NCBI RefSeq assembly: GCF_006716115.1
Contig: NZ_VFOO01000001.1
Coordinates: 372,001-436,000, forward strand
DNA from: Subtercola boreus
Lineage (GTDB): Bacteria > Actinomycetota > Actinomycetes > Actinomycetales > Microbacteriaceae
Reading direction: 5' to 3'
Length of the DNA stretch: 64,000 bases
Below the pieces are notes generated by a model. The model made no database searches and was not told where the DNA came from. It was given only the letters and a program-made list of their open reading frames with translations. Made by a program: the position numbers and the translations under genes. Positions 1 to 9,254 of this stretch are shown here, piece by piece. Every line of letters begins with the position of its first letter. Within the stretch, counting starts at the first letter, position 1.

Positions 1-675
1 GCGAGCGGCCCGTTCACGCGCTCGGTCGACGGCCTCATCGGGGGAGTGGTCGCACTGCTGCTCACGGCGCTGGTTCCCCGGGATGCCCGGCGGGTCGCCC
101 ACGCTGACGCGAAGCGGATGCTCGGCACCTTCTCGCGCATCCTGGAACGACTGGTGGAGGAGCTCCGCCGCGGCGACGAGAGCGACATCGGCTCGGTGCT
201 CGACCTCGCCCGCTCGACCCAGCCGCTGATGGACCAGTGGCGCGTCTCACTCGACTCGGCGATCGGCATCGCGAAGATCTCACCGTTCCTCCGGCGGCGA
301 CTGCCCGAGCTCGAACGCCAGAATGTGCTGTTGGGCGGGGTCGACCTGGCACTCCGCGACCTGCGGGTGGTCACGCGCCGCCTGCTTGTGGTGATGCGCG
401 ACGGTCGCCCCCGGAACGAACTCGCCGACCTGCTGAACGGCCTGGTGAGCGCGGTGAACCTCCTCGGCCAGAGCCTCGACGACCCGCTGGTGCTCCCGCT
501 CGTCCGCCAGAACCTCATCCTCGTGGCTGTGCGCCTCGACCCCGGGATGCTCTTCCCCGGTTCGACCGTGGCGGAGGGTTCGGTCGTGATGGAGCTCCGC
601 CCTCTCGTGATGGACCTCCTCACCGCCACGGGCCTCACCCCCGACGAAGCCCGGGCCGCCCTCCCCGCCCTCTGA
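1..675 (+). CDS. FUSC / aromatic acid exporter-type membrane protein, C-terminal part
   Basis: The reading frame is open from the first base, so the gene begins outside the window. The visible part starts with the end of a membrane segment (a Gly-Val-Ala-Leu-Leu run before an Arg-rich stretch) and continues as a roughly 200-residue helical cytoplasmic tail. The Asp-Gly-Leu-Ile-Gly-Gly turn before the last hydrophobic segment, followed by a long helical domain, is typical of FUSC/aromatic-acid-exporter proteins, thought to export organic acids. Family assignment rests on this C-terminal half only. It ends at a convergent junction with the methyltransferase gene, which holds an imperfect palindrome. 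Confidence 0.6.
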   Translation, partial: ASGPFTRSVDGLIGGVVALLLTALVPRDARRVAHADAKRMLGTFSRILERLVEELRRGDESDIGSVLDLARSTQPLMDQWRVSLDSAIGIAKISPFLRRRLPELERQNVLLGGVDLALRDLRVVTRRLLVVMRDGRPRNELADLLNGLVSAVNLLGQSLDDPLVLPLVRQNLILVAVRLDPGMLFPGSTVAEGSVVMELRPLVMDLLTATGLTPDEARAALPAL

Positions 676-685
676 GGCCGTTCCA

Positions 686-737
686 AAGGGTCTCATATCG
701 TGCCGCGCGAGACATCTTGGCGCGATTTGGGTCCCTT
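686..737. repeat. Imperfect palindrome at a convergent gene junction (copy 1)
   Basis: Arms 686-704 and 719-737 match at 15 of 19 positions with two further G-T pairs. The right arm, read in reverse, agrees with the left arm of the palindrome at 10359-10414 at 18 of 19 positions, so the two belong to one family. A third relative lies at 47346-47401. It may act as a two-way terminator; no long T-tract is present. Confidence 0.65.
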
Positions 738-762
738 CGGCGCGCGGGTGGGGAGGGGCAGG

Positions 763-1593
763 TCAGTCCCGGGCGTAGCCGCGGGGGGCGACGGATGCCC
801 AGGGCAGCGTCAGTTCGCCGAGCCGCCAGCGCGCGGCCGACCCCAGCACGGGCCAGCCCTCCGCGGCGAGGGCGCCCACGGCCGCGACCCAACGCTGTCG
901 CGGTCCGTACACCGAGAGCGGCGCATTGTGCTGCCAGGCCCGGTCGAGCGCGATCAGCAGCGCGTGGATGCTCTCGCCCTCCACATTGCGGTGGATCAGC
1001 ACCTTCGGCAGCCGTTCCGCCACGATCGACGGCCGTTCGAGCCCCGCGAGGCGGAGCGAGAGCGTGAACGACACCGGCCCTCCGGCATCCAGAGCCACCC
1101 AGCTCGACACCCGGCCGATCTCGTCGCAGGTGCCCTCGACGAGGGTTCCGCCGGGGTCGAGCCGCGCGGTCATCCGGTGCCACGCTGCGGGGACCTCGGC
1201 TTCGTCGTACTGCCGGAGAACATTGAACGCGCGGATGACCGTGGCCCCGCGCCCGCCCGGCAGGGGTACCTCGAACCCGCCGAGCGCGAAGCCGACCCGG
1301 GCGTCCCGCGCGAATCCCGAGCCGGACGTGCCGTCCCTCACAGCGGCCAGCTGTGCCATCGCTGTCGAAACGCGGGAGGGCGAGATCTCGAGCCCGACGA
1401 CCTCCACCTCGGGGCGCACCCGCGCGAGGCGCTGCTGCAGTTCGAAGGCCGTCACACCGCTGGCGCCGTAGCCGAGATCGACCACCAACGGTGTCGCCGC
1501 GCTGCGGAGCGCAGGCAGGGTGGCGATCCAGCGGTCGACGCGGCGGAGGCGGTTCGTGTTGGTCGTTCCGCGCGTGATTTCGCCGATGGGCAT
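763..1593 (-). CDS. Class I SAM-dependent methyltransferase
   Basis: 276 residues. Motif I of the Rossmann methyltransferase fold is visible as VVDLGYGASG near residue 37, followed by the acidic end of strand 2 (EVVGLEIS). The substrate is unknown. The start is supported by a TAGTCT hexamer six bases before the ATG, suggesting leaderless transcription. It is divergent from gpmA with only 17 bases between the two start codons, so both genes must share promoter DNA, with -35 regions inside each other's coding sequence. Confidence 0.75.
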   Translation of the reverse strand: MPIGEITRGTTNTNRLRRVDRWIATLPALRSAATPLVVDLGYGASGVTAFELQQRLARVRPEVEVVGLEISPSRVSTAMAQLAAVRDGTSGSGFARDARVGFALGGFEVPLPGGRGATVIRAFNVLRQYDEAEVPAAWHRMTARLDPGGTLVEGTCDEIGRVSSWVALDAGGPVSFTLSLRLAGLERPSIVAERLPKVLIHRNVEGESIHALLIALDRAWQHNAPLSVYGPRQRWVAAVGALAAEGWPVLGSAARWRLGELTLPWASVAPRGYARD

Positions 1594-1598
1594 GGTTC

Positions 1599-1605
1599 TA
1601 GACTA
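1599..1605. promoter_or_regulatory. Symmetric bidirectional -10 element between methyltransferase and gpmA
   Basis: The heptamer TAGACTA gives TAGACT on the plus strand, six bases before the gpmA ATG, and TAGTCT on the minus strand, six bases before the methyltransferase ATG. Both match TANNNT at leaderless spacing. A shared palindromic -10 firing in both directions is an inference from this geometry. Confidence 0.6.
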
Positions 1606-1610
1606 ATTCC

Positions 1611-2363
1611 ATGACTGAGCCCTACACCTTGATCCTGCTGCGCCACGGTAACAGCGACTGGAACCAGAAGAACCTGTTCACGGGATGGGTCGACGTGGGG
1701 CTGAGCGAGCAGGGTGTCGGCGAGGCGAAGCGTGCGGGCGAACTGCTGGCCGAGTCGGGCCTCGCGCCCGACGTGCTCTACACGTCGCGGCTCGTGCGCG
1801 CCATCGATACCGCGAACCTCGCGCTCGCCGTCGCAGGCCGACTCTGGATCGACGTGAAGCGCTCCTGGCGCCTCAACGAGCGCCACTACGGCGCCCTCCA
1901 GGGCAAGGACAAGGCGCAGACGCTCGCCGAGTACGGGGCGGAGCAGTTCCAGACCTGGCGGCGCTCCTACGACGTGCCGCCGCCCCCCATCGCCGATGAC
2001 GACGAGTACTCGCAGCTCGGCGACCCGCGTTACGCAGACCTCGGTGATGCCGTGCCCCGAACCGAGTGCCTGAAGGACGTCGTCGACCGGATGCTGCCCT
2101 ACTGGTTCAGCGACATCACCGTCGATCTCGCCGCCGGCAAGACCGTGTTGGTGACCGCGCACGGCAACTCGCTGCGGGCACTCGTCAAGCACCTCGACAC
2201 CATCTCGGACGACGACATCGCCGAGCTGAACATCCCCACGGGCATCCCGCTCGTCTACAGGCTCGACGAGAACTTCGTGCCCATCGAGCCCGCCGTCTAC
2301 CTCGACCCCGAGGCGGCCGCCGCCGGTGCGGCCGCGGTCGCGAACCAGGGGAACAAGAAATAA
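1611..2363 (+). CDS. gpmA: 2,3-bisphosphoglycerate-dependent phosphoglycerate mutase
   Basis: 250 residues, normal length for dPGM. It interconverts 3- and 2-phosphoglycerate in glycolysis and gluconeogenesis. The histidine phosphatase signature [10 protein letters not shown] includes the phospho-accepting His12. The downstream [10 protein letters not shown] segment supplies the second active-site histidine, and the [10 protein letters not shown] motif is also present. The Ala/Gly-rich C-terminus is probably a flexible tail. The ATG lies directly downstream of a -10-like TAGACT, so the mRNA is probably leaderless. Two strong hairpins follow before phoU. Confidence 0.97.
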   Translation: MTEPYTLILLRHGNSDWNQKNLFTGWVDVGLSEQGVGEAKRAGELLAESGLAPDVLYTSRLVRAIDTANLALAVAGRLWIDVKRSWRLNERHYGALQGKDKAQTLAEYGAEQFQTWRRSYDVPPPPIADDDEYSQLGDPRYADLGDAVPRTECLKDVVDRMLPYWFSDITVDLAAGKTVLVTAHGNSLRALVKHLDTISDDDIAELNIPTGIPLVYRLDENFVPIEPAVYLDPEAAAAGAAAVANQGNKK

Positions 2364-2372
2364 GTGTCCGCG

Positions 2373-2399
2373 GCGAGGCGCCTTGAACAGGCGCCTCGC
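2373..2399 (+). terminator. Hairpin after gpmA
   Basis: A perfect 10-bp stem (GCGAGGCGCC with its complement) around a 7-base loop lies nine bases after the gpmA stop. There is no T-run, as is common for high-GC actinobacterial terminators. Confidence 0.6.
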
Positions 2400-2437
2400 T
2401 CCAAGCGGGGCACGCCGTCTGTCTTGACGCGGAACGA

Positions 2438-2471
2438 AAGAAGCCCCAGGTCGTCAGGCCTGGGGCTTCTT
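2438..2471. terminator. Bidirectional terminator between gpmA and phoU
   Basis: A perfect 13-bp stem (AAGAAGCCCCAGG with its complement) around an 8-base loop. It ends in TTCTT on the plus strand and has the same A/T-edged form on the minus strand, so it can terminate both convergent transcripts. Confidence 0.85.
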
Positions 2472-2488
2472 CGGTTGAACGGGTGGGA

Positions 2489-3145
2489 CTAGCGCACGCC
2501 CGAGCCGGTCCACTCGCCGGTCGCGAGGTACTTGACCTTCTTCGCGATGCTGACCGCGTGGTCGGCGAACCGCTCGTGGTAGCGCGACGCCAGCGTGACG
2601 TCGACGGTGTTCACCGAGGTGCCGGCCCAGGTCTCGCTGAGCACCGCTTCGAAGACGCTGACGTGCAGCTCGTCGATCCGGTCGTCCTTGTCGCGGATCT
2701 CGTCGGCCAGCGCCAGGTCTTCGGTCTCGATCAGGCGGCTGAGCATCTCGGCCACCTCCACGTCGAGGGCGCCCATCTCGCTGAACACGCCGAGCAGGCT
2801 GTCTTTCGCGACCTTGTCGGGGTAGCGGTAGCGGGCCAGCTGGGCGATGTGCTCGGCGATGTCGCCCATCCGTTCGAGCGAGGCGCTCATGCGGAGGGCG
2901 CTGACGACGATCCGGAGGTCGCGGGCGACCGGCTGCTGCAGAGCCATGATGCTGATGGCGAGCTCGTCGAGATCCGATGCCAGGGCGTCGATCTTGGAGT
3001 CCTCGGCGATGACCTGCTCGGCCAGCGCCACGTCGGACTCGTTGAATGCGGTGGTCGCGTTGGTGATGGCGACGACGACGAGACGGCTGATCTCGACCAG
3101 TCGCTCCTGAACTTCCCGCAGTTCCTGCTGGAAAACCTCGCGCAT
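2489..3145 (-). CDS. phoU: Phosphate signalling protein PhoU
   Basis: 218 residues starting MREVFQQELREVQ, the usual beginning of actinobacterial PhoU. An in-frame extension to 3253 is possible but lacks a ribosome site, whereas this ATG has AGAAAGG seven bases upstream. Two PhoU three-helix repeats are visible with metal-binding acidic patches (SLERMGDIAEH; SRYHERFADHAVSIAK). PhoU couples the phosphate transporter to the sensor kinase and restrains the Pho response. The gene is divergent from senX3-regX3, the standard actinobacterial arrangement. No pst genes are present here. Confidence 0.95.
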   Translation of the reverse strand: MREVFQQELREVQERLVEISRLVVVAITNATTAFNESDVALAEQVIAEDSKIDALASDLDELAISIMALQQPVARDLRIVVSALRMSASLERMGDIAEHIAQLARYRYPDKVAKDSLLGVFSEMGALDVEVAEMLSRLIETEDLALADEIRDKDDRIDELHVSVFEAVLSETWAGTSVNTVDVTLASRYHERFADHAVSIAKKVKYLATGEWTGSGVR

Positions 3146-3358
3146 GTGTTCAAACCTTTCTGCGGTGCTTCGCTGGTGATCTGGCGCGGTCGCACCGAAC
3201 AGTGCCGGCCTGCCACGCACGGTGGCCAGAGCGGACATCGCCATTTTGCCCACCCGAGGTTAACGGATGGTGCCGATCTGTTGAACTTCGTGCGACCTGC
3301 TGCCCGTGTGGAGACTTCGGAGAGTCCGCCGGCCGCCGGAGTCATTAGTGTAGTCGCT

Positions 3359-4513
3359 ATGGATTCAGGCTTGTTGGTGCTGCTCTCTGTGGCACTCGGC
3401 CTCACCGTGGGCTCGGGCTTCGTCTTCGTTCTCTTCGCTGCGGCGAGACGCGGCGACCACGCTGCCACCATCGTCGATCCCTCTGTTCCCGACGGTGTCG
3501 ACCAGGTCATCGACGCGATCGAGTCGGCCGGTGTGGTGCTCGACGCCTCGAACAACGTGGTGAAGGTGTCGCCGGCGGCGCTGGCCTTCGGCCTGGTCTG
3601 GAACCACGGCCTCGTGCATCCGGAGCTCACGCAGATGGTCGACTCCGTGCGCCGCACCGGCGTGCCCGTCTCCCGCGACCTGAGCCTCGCCAGGGGCCCG
3701 TTCGGCGACGCCACCATCCACCTCTTCGTACGCGTCGCCCGCCTCGGCAGCCGGTACCTGCTGCTGCTGGCGGATGATCGCACCGAGGCGCATCGTCTCG
3801 AAGAGGTCAGGCGGGACTTCATCGCCAACATCAGTCACGAACTGAAGACGCCGATCGGCGCGATCTCGCTGCTCGCGGAGGCGCTGGAGCCCGCGGCAGA
3901 CGATCCGGCGCAGGTGCGGCGTTTCGCGAAACGGATGGAGACGGAGGCGCAGCGGCTCGGGCGCATCACCCGGGAGATCATCGAACTCTCGAGGCTCCAG
4001 GCGGCGGATGTGCTCACCGACGCGACGCTGCTCGACGTCGACACGATCGTCGCCAGCGCTGTCGACCAGAACCACGTGCAGCTCGACACGCACAACGTCA
4101 CGATCGTGAGCGGCGGTGAGAGGGGCACCGAGGTCTACGGCGACGAAGGGCTGCTCGTGCTCGCCCTCCACAATCTGATCGCGAACGCGGTGCAGTACTC
4201 CCAGCCCGGCACCCGCGTCGGGGTCGGCGTGCGGCTGAACGACGGTGTCGTCGAGATCGCTGTCACCGACCAGGGCATCGGCATCCCCGAAGAGGACCTC
4301 GGCCGGGTGTTCGAGCGGTTCTTCCGCGTCGACCAGGCCCGCTCCCGCAACACCGGCGGAACCGGCCTCGGCCTCAGCATCGTCAAACACGTGATCGAGA
4401 ACCACGGCGGCGACATCCGCGTGTGGTCCCAGCCCGGCCTCGGGTCGACATTCACCATCCGGCTGCCGGCGGCGTCCCACGCTGCGGCGGCCTCGTTAGG
4501 AGAACCACAGTGA
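3359..4513 (+). CDS. senX3: Phosphate-sensing histidine kinase SenX3
   Basis: 384 residues. One N-terminal membrane segment (about 5-28) is followed by a PAS-like region (50-140), the dimerisation/phosphoacceptor domain with His160 in ANISHELKTP, and a HATPase domain with N box (NLIANAVQYS), G1 (DQGIGIP) and G2 (GTGLGLSIV). It phosphorylates RegX3 when phosphate is limiting. The ATG is preceded by TAGTGT and seven bases, a leaderless pattern. The frame stays open upstream through the antisense of phoU, but that is not coding. The stop overlaps the regX3 start. Confidence 0.94.
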   Translation: MDSGLLVLLSVALGLTVGSGFVFVLFAAARRGDHAATIVDPSVPDGVDQVIDAIESAGVVLDASNNVVKVSPAALAFGLVWNHGLVHPELTQMVDSVRRTGVPVSRDLSLARGPFGDATIHLFVRVARLGSRYLLLLADDRTEAHRLEEVRRDFIANISHELKTPIGAISLLAEALEPAADDPAQVRRFAKRMETEAQRLGRITREIIELSRLQAADVLTDATLLDVDTIVASAVDQNHVQLDTHNVTIVSGGERGTEVYGDEGLLVLALHNLIANAVQYSQPGTRVGVGVRLNDGVVEIAVTDQGIGIPEEDLGRVFERFFRVDQARSRNTGGTGLGLSIVKHVIENHGGDIRVWSQPGLGSTFTIRLPAASHAAAASLGEPQ

Positions 4514-5190
4514 TCCAGATCCTCCTCGTCGAAGACGAGATCGCGCTCAGCGAACCACTGGCCTACCTGCTGCAGCGTGAGGGGTACGCCGTCACGGTCG
4601 CCGCAGACGGGCCGAACGCCATCGCGGAGTTCAACAGGGGCGGCGTCGAACTGGTGCTGCTCGACCTGATGATCCCGGGCATCCCGGGAACGGAGGTGTG
4701 CCGCGAGATCCGCACCCGGTCCCAGGTGCCGATCATCATGCTGACCGCGAAGGACAGCGAGATCGACATCGTGGTGGGACTCGAGCTCGGGGCCGACGAC
4801 TACGTCACGAAGCCGTACTCGTCGCGCGAGCTGCTGGCGCGCATCCGTGCGGTCATGCGCCGCCGCAGCGAGTCCGCCGAAGTGGGCGAGCCGGTGCTGG
4901 AGGCGGGCCCGGTGCGAATGGATGTCGAACGGCACACCGTCGCCGTGAACGGTCGTGACACGCCCATGCCGCTCAAGGAGTTCGAGCTGCTCGAGATGCT
5001 GCTGCGGAACGCCGGCCGCGTGTTGACCCGGGGGCAGCTGATCGACCGCGTCTGGGGGTCGGACTACTTCGGCGACACCAAGACGCTCGACGTTCACATC
5101 AAGCGCATCCGCTCGAAGATCGAGACGGCGCCGTCTGAACCGGTGCTGCTGGTGACGGTGCGGGGGCTCGGCTACCGGTTCGAGGCGTAG
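4510..5190 (+). CDS. regX3: OmpR-family response regulator RegX3
   Basis: 226 residues. Receiver domain with Asp52 in LLDLMIPG and the conserved Lys in YVTKPYS, followed by a winged-helix DNA-binding domain ending RVRGLGYRFE-type (here TVRGLGYRFEA). The GTG start overlaps the senX3 stop (GTGA), so translation is probably coupled. It activates phosphate-starvation genes when phosphorylated by SenX3. The gene pair with phoU makes this assignment firm. Confidence 0.95.
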   Translation: MIQILLVEDEIALSEPLAYLLQREGYAVTVAADGPNAIAEFNRGGVELVLLDLMIPGIPGTEVCREIRTRSQVPIIMLTAKDSEIDIVVGLELGADDYVTKPYSSRELLARIRAVMRRRSESAEVGEPVLEAGPVRMDVERHTVAVNGRDTPMPLKEFELLEMLLRNAGRVLTRGQLIDRVWGSDYFGDTKTLDVHIKRIRSKIETAPSEPVLLVTVRGLGYRFEA

Positions 5191-5243
5191 CGGCAGGGTT
5201 CCGGATGCCCGGGCAGTCGCTCGCGCATCCGGTGGCCTGACGC

Positions 5244-5294
5244 CGTTGGAACGGGGCCGCCGTCGGAACCGGGCCGCCGTCGGAACGGGGCCGC
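5244..5294. repeat. Three tandem 17-bp repeats
   Basis: Units at 5244-5260, 5261-5277 and 5278-5294 read CGTYGGAACSGGGCCGC with one or two differences. They lie between the ends of convergent regX3 and the lipoprotein gene. No hairpin role is obvious. Confidence 0.8.
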
Positions 5295-5313
5295 TGGCGC
5301 TACCGGGCGGTGA

Positions 5314-5895
5314 CTACGGCGCGGGCGTCGGGGTGACGGTCGCCTCGGGGGCGAGCGTCGAGGTCGACGTGGGAACCGGCAGCGGCACGGGTGTCGCCGT
5401 CGGGGTCGGAGTCGGGGTCGCCGTCGGCTCGAGGCCGTCGAACTGCTCCCAGTCGCTCGAGAGCACGGGAACCAGCAGTTTGGTGCCGGTCACGCTGCCG
5501 TACTGGAAGAACACGGGGAAGAGCTGGCCCACGGTCAGGTCGACGTTGTCGAGGACGAGCCGCTGATCGGTGCTGCCGCCGACGGTGAGGGTGCTGCGCG
5601 CGCCGACGAGGGCCACGGCATCCACGCTCTTGCCGGAGGCGTCTTCGTACTGCACGACCACCTGGTGGTCTTCGTCGCCGGTGTTGACGAGCGACACGAT
5701 CAGGCTGGCCGACGTCTTGTCGTCGCTGATCAGCGTCGCGTTCCGGATAGCGAGGTCGGGCGAGACGTTGCCGTCGACACCGTCGGTGACCTGGCCGATC
5801 GACGTGGTCGCCTGGGGGGTGATGAAGGCGCAGCCCGTCGCGCTGACGCCGACGAGTGCGGCGACGAGAATGGATGCCGCGTACCGTGTTCTCAC
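5314..5895 (-). CDS. Putative lipoprotein, hypothetical
   Basis: 193 residues. The GTG start at 5895 is set by GGAGGG four bases upstream and gives a signal peptide ending SATGC, a lipobox with the acylated Cys. The mature part (about 50-150) looks like an all-beta domain with alternating hydrophobic residues. The C-terminus is a Pro/Thr low-complexity tail of repeated TPTPTAT-type units, probably a wall-spanning linker. Function unknown; it stands alone between regX3 and carD. Confidence 0.8.
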   Translation of the reverse strand: MRTRYAASILVAALVGVSATGCAFITPQATTSIGQVTDGVDGNVSPDLAIRNATLISDDKTSASLIVSLVNTGDEDHQVVVQYEDASGKSVDAVALVGARSTLTVGGSTDQRLVLDNVDLTVGQLFPVFFQYGSVTGTKLLVPVLSSDWEQFDGLEPTATPTPTPTATPVPLPVPTSTSTLAPEATVTPTPAP

Positions 5896-6069
5896 AAAAC
5901 CCTCCAGGAATACCCGTTCGCCGTCTTCCCGAAGAGGGGATCGGGCGGTGAACCCTTGCGAGTTTAGCCTACCGGTCAGCCCGGCCGATGCCGGTCGGGC
6001 AGCCGTCCGCGCACCTGTCCGGCGACCCCCCTTGTGGTAAATTGGTTGGTCTGGAAAGGACGGGCCCAC

Positions 6070-6552
6070 ATGCTTTTTGAGGTCGGCGAGACGGTTGTCT
6101 ACCCCCACCACGGCGCAGCAACGATCACCGAGGTCAGCACCAGGGTCATCAAGGGCGAGGAGCGGGTCTACCTCACGCTCCAGGTGAACCAGGGCGACCT
6201 GGTCATCAAGGTTCCGGCCCAGAACGTCGAGCTGGTGGGCGTGCGTGACGTGATCGGCCACGACGGCGTCGACCGGGTGTTCGAGGTGCTCCGCACGCCG
6301 TTCACCGAGGAGCCGACGAACTGGTCCCGCCGGTTCAAGGCGAACGGCGAGAAGCTCGCCTCGGGCGACGTCATCAAGGTGAGCGAGGTCGTTCGCGACC
6401 TGTGGCGCCGCGACAACGACAAGGGCCTGTCGGCGGGGGAGAAGAGCATGCTCGCGAAGGCCCGCCAGATCCTCGTCTCCGAACTCGCGCTCGCCGAGAA
6501 GACCGATGAAGGTAGAGCCTCCGTGATGCTCGACGAGGTGCTCGCGTCCTGA
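6070..6552 (+). CDS. carD: CarD-family transcription factor
   Basis: 160 residues. The N-terminal RNA-polymerase-interacting Tudor-like domain starts [17 protein letters not shown], the family signature. The helical DNA-binding C-terminal domain includes [15 protein letters not shown] and a conserved Trp. In mycobacteria CarD binds the RNA polymerase beta subunit and stabilises open complexes at rRNA and housekeeping promoters. The ATG has GGAAAGGA upstream, and a TAAATT -10 is seen near 6036. Followed by ispDF, a common actinobacterial neighbourhood. Confidence 0.95.
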   Translation: MLFEVGETVVYPHHGAATITEVSTRVIKGEERVYLTLQVNQGDLVIKVPAQNVELVGVRDVIGHDGVDRVFEVLRTPFTEEPTNWSRRFKANGEKLASGDVIKVSEVVRDLWRRDNDKGLSAGEKSMLAKARQILVSELALAEKTDEGRASVMLDEVLAS

Positions 6553-6617
6553 CCGTCGCGGTCCGCGCCGCGGCGCGGCCACCCGGGCTGGCTGCTCCCT
6601 GACCCTAGGCTGGGTGC

Positions 6618-7805
6618 GTGAACAGCTCTGCAGCTCCCCGCGTCGCGGTCATCGTCGTCGCGGCCGGCAGCGGCTCGAGGCTCGGCCACATCCTGCCCAA
6701 GGCGTTCGTCGAGGTCGCCGGCCGCACCATCCTGTCCCGCTCTCTCGATCCGGTCTTCGCTCTCGCCGACGCGGTTCAGGTCGTCATCGTGGCGCCCGCC
6801 GACCGGCTGGCCGAGGCCGAACAGCTCGGGTCGGATGTCGCGGGGAGTGCATCCGCGTACCTGACGGTCGTGCAGGGCGGGGCGACCCGCCAGGAATCCG
6901 TCGCGCGCGGCCTCGCCGTGCTCAGGGCCTCCGTGCAGACCGTTCTCGTGCACGACGCGGCGCGCGCACTCACTCCCACGGCACAGTTCGACGCGGTCAT
7001 CGATGCCGTCGCGGCATCCGGCAGGGGCGCGGTTCCGGGCCTGCCCGTGAGTGACACGATCAAGCGCACCGACATGCTCGGCATCGCGCTCGAGACCGTC
7101 GACCGCTCCGAGCTCAGCGCCGTGCAGACCCCGCAGGGCTTCCCGCGGGACCAGCTCGAGCGGGCCTACGCCGAGGCGGGCCACGACGCCACCGACGACG
7201 CCGCGCTCGTCACCGAGGCGGGATTTCCCGTCGCGATCATCCCCGGCGACCCGCTCGCCTTCAAGATCACCACGGCCTGGGACCTGCGGCGCGCCGAGCA
7301 GGAGCTCCAGCCCGCGACGGCCCTCGCCCTGCCGAGAACCGGGGTCGGGGTCGACTCCCACGCTTTCGCGCTGCAGCCCGACGAGCAGCCGCTCTGGCTC
7401 GCCGGCCTGTTCTGGCCGGGAGAGAACGGCCTCTCGGGCCACAGCGACGGCGACGCGGTCTCGCACGCGATCTGCGACGCCCTGCTCTCGGCCGCAGGTC
7501 TCGGCGACATCGGCAGCACCTTCGGAACCGACGATCCCCGGTTCTCCGGCGCCCGCGGCGAGGTCTTCCTCACCGAGACGCTCCGGATGCTCGGCGCCGC
7601 CGGGCTCCGCATCGGGAACGTCGCCGTGCAGCTCATCGGCAACCGCCCCCGTTTCGCCGCCCGGCGGCAGGAGGCCGAGAGCGTGCTGGCGGGCATCCTC
7701 GGCGCTCCGGTGAGCATTTCGGCGACGACGACCGACGGTCTCGGGTTCACGGGGCGTGCCGAGGGAGTGGTGGCGATCGCGACCGCGCTGGTGTACCCCG
7801 CGTAA
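6618..7805 (+). CDS. ispDF: Bifunctional IspD/IspF (MEP pathway)
   Basis: 395 residues, a fusion. The N-terminal IspD half (about 8-235, CTP-binding [11 protein letters not shown] near residue 13, [10 protein letters not shown]) makes CDP-methylerythritol. The C-terminal IspF half (from about 240) has the metal pair Asp246 and His248 in GVDSHAF, plus HSDGDAV and TDGLGFTGR, and forms the cyclodiphosphate. Together they carry out two non-consecutive steps of isoprenoid precursor synthesis. The GTG start follows TAGGCT plus six bases, a leaderless arrangement. Confidence 0.96.
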   Translation: MNSSAAPRVAVIVVAAGSGSRLGHILPKAFVEVAGRTILSRSLDPVFALADAVQVVIVAPADRLAEAEQLGSDVAGSASAYLTVVQGGATRQESVARGLAVLRASVQTVLVHDAARALTPTAQFDAVIDAVAASGRGAVPGLPVSDTIKRTDMLGIALETVDRSELSAVQTPQGFPRDQLERAYAEAGHDATDDAALVTEAGFPVAIIPGDPLAFKITTAWDLRRAEQELQPATALALPRTGVGVDSHAFALQPDEQPLWLAGLFWPGENGLSGHSDGDAVSHAICDALLSAAGLGDIGSTFGTDDPRFSGARGEVFLTETLRMLGAAGLRIGNVAVQLIGNRPRFAARRQEAESVLAGILGAPVSISATTTDGLGFTGRAEGVVAIATALVYPA

Positions 7806-7835
7806 CGGAACCCCAGACCCTCGTAAACTAGCGCA

Positions 7836-9254
7836 GTGACTCTTCGCCTCTACGACTCTCAAGCTCGTACCCTCAGGGACTTCGTGCCCCTGGTACCCGG
7901 CCGTGTCGGCGTCTACGTCTGCGGGCCGACGGTGCAGTCGTCCCCGCACATCGGTCACCTCCGTTCGGCGCTCGCCTATGACCAGCTCCGTCGCTGGTTC
8001 AGCTACTCCGGCCTCGACGTCACGCTCGTGCGGAACGTCACCGACATCGACGACAAGGTGCTGGTCAACGCCGCCGCGTCGGGCGAGGAGTGGTGGGCGC
8101 TCGCCTACCGCACCGAACTCGAGTTCACCGCTGCGTACACCGCCATCGGGGTCATGCCGCCCACCTACGAGCCTCGGGCGACGGCGAGCATCCCGGAGAT
8201 GCAGAGCATCATCGGCAGACTGGTGGATGCCGGACACGCCTACGCCGCAGCAGACGGTTCGGGCGACGTGTACTTCGACACCGTCTCGTGGCCGTCGTAC
8301 GGCGAGCTGACCCACCAGAAGCTCAGCGACATGGCCTCCGCCGAGGACTCGGACCCGCGCGGCAAGCACGACGTGCGGGACTTCGCGCTCTGGAAGGGCC
8401 ACAAAGAGGGCGAGCCCGCGACCGCGTCGTGGCAGAGCCCCTGGGGTGCCGGCCGGCCCGGCTGGCACATCGAGTGCTCGGCCATGAGCACCAAGTACCT
8501 CGGTACCCAGTTCGACATCCACGGCGGCGGTCTCGACCTGCGCTTCCCGCACCACGAGAACGAGCTCGCACAGTCCCGCGCCGCGGGCGACGCGTTCGCC
8601 AACTACTGGCTGCACAACGGGCTGGTCTCGGTGACGGGCCAGAAGATGTCGAAGTCCCTCGGCAACTCCGTCTTCGCCGCTGATCTGCTCGCCGCCGCGC
8701 GGCCGCTGGTCGTGCGCTACTACCTGGGCTCTGCCCACTACCGCTCCACCCTCGAATTCCAGGACGGCTCGCTCGCCGAAGCCGAGGCGGCCCTCGGGCG
8801 CATCGAAGGTTTCCTCGACCGTGCTGTGCGCCGGCTCGAGGGCACCCGCTTCTCGACGGACATCGTGGAGGTCGTCCCCGAGGCGTTCCGCACCGCGATG
8901 GACGACGACCTCGGTGTCCCCCAGGCGCTCGGCGTGCTGCACGAGGCCGTGCGCGACGGCAACACCGCCCTCGACGCCGAGGACTTCGCCGAGGCGGCGC
9001 GGCTGCTCGGGCACGTGTTCGCGATGACGAGCATCCTCGGAATCAACCCGCACGACCCCGCGTGGGCGAGCGACGACCAGAGCCAGACGGGCACGGCACT
9101 CAAAGCCCTCATCGAGCAGCTGCTCGAAGACCGACAGACCGCACGCAAGGCCCGAGACTTCGCCACCGCCGATCGCATCCGCGACGAGCTGGGGCAGGCC
9201 GGTATCACGATAGAAGACACCTCAACGGGTGCACATTGGAGTTTTGATGGCTAG
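7836..9254 (+). CDS. cysS: Cysteinyl-tRNA synthetase
   Basis: 472 residues, class I synthetase charging tRNA-Cys. The zinc ligand Cys29 lies in YVCGPTVQ, the HIGH motif is SPHIGH (36-41), the second zinc cluster is in IECSAMS, and KMSKS is at 270-274. The GTG start is preceded by TAAACT plus six bases (leaderless). The last eight bases overlap rlmB, indicating an operon. The neighbourhood carD-ispDF-cysS-rlmB is conserved in actinobacteria. Confidence 0.97.
   Translation: MTLRLYDSQARTLRDFVPLVPGRVGVYVCGPTVQSSPHIGHLRSALAYDQLRRWFSYSGLDVTLVRNVTDIDDKVLVNAAASGEEWWALAYRTELEFTAAYTAIGVMPPTYEPRATASIPEMQSIIGRLVDAGHAYAAADGSGDVYFDTVSWPSYGELTHQKLSDMASAEDSDPRGKHDVRDFALWKGHKEGEPATASWQSPWGAGRPGWHIECSAMSTKYLGTQFDIHGGGLDLRFPHHENELAQSRAAGDAFANYWLHNGLVSVTGQKMSKSLGNSVFAADLLAAARPLVVRYYLGSAHYRSTLEFQDGSLAEAEAALGRIEGFLDRAVRRLEGTRFSTDIVEVVPEAFRTAMDDDLGVPQALGVLHEAVRDGNTALDAEDFAEAARLLGHVFAMTSILGINPHDPAWASDDQSQTGTALKALIEQLLEDRQTARKARDFATADRIRDELGQAGITIEDTSTGAHWSFDG

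Noticed and set aside
2483-3358. Long N-terminal extension of SenX3
   Set aside because: The frame remains open across the antisense of phoU but lacks a start with a promoter or ribosome site, and its sequence is His/Asp/Gly-rich filler.
6168-9053. A 961-codon minus-strand open frame across carD, ispDF and cysS
   Set aside because: It spans three well-defined plus-strand genes, and its product is low-complexity His/Arg/Gly/Glu sequence.
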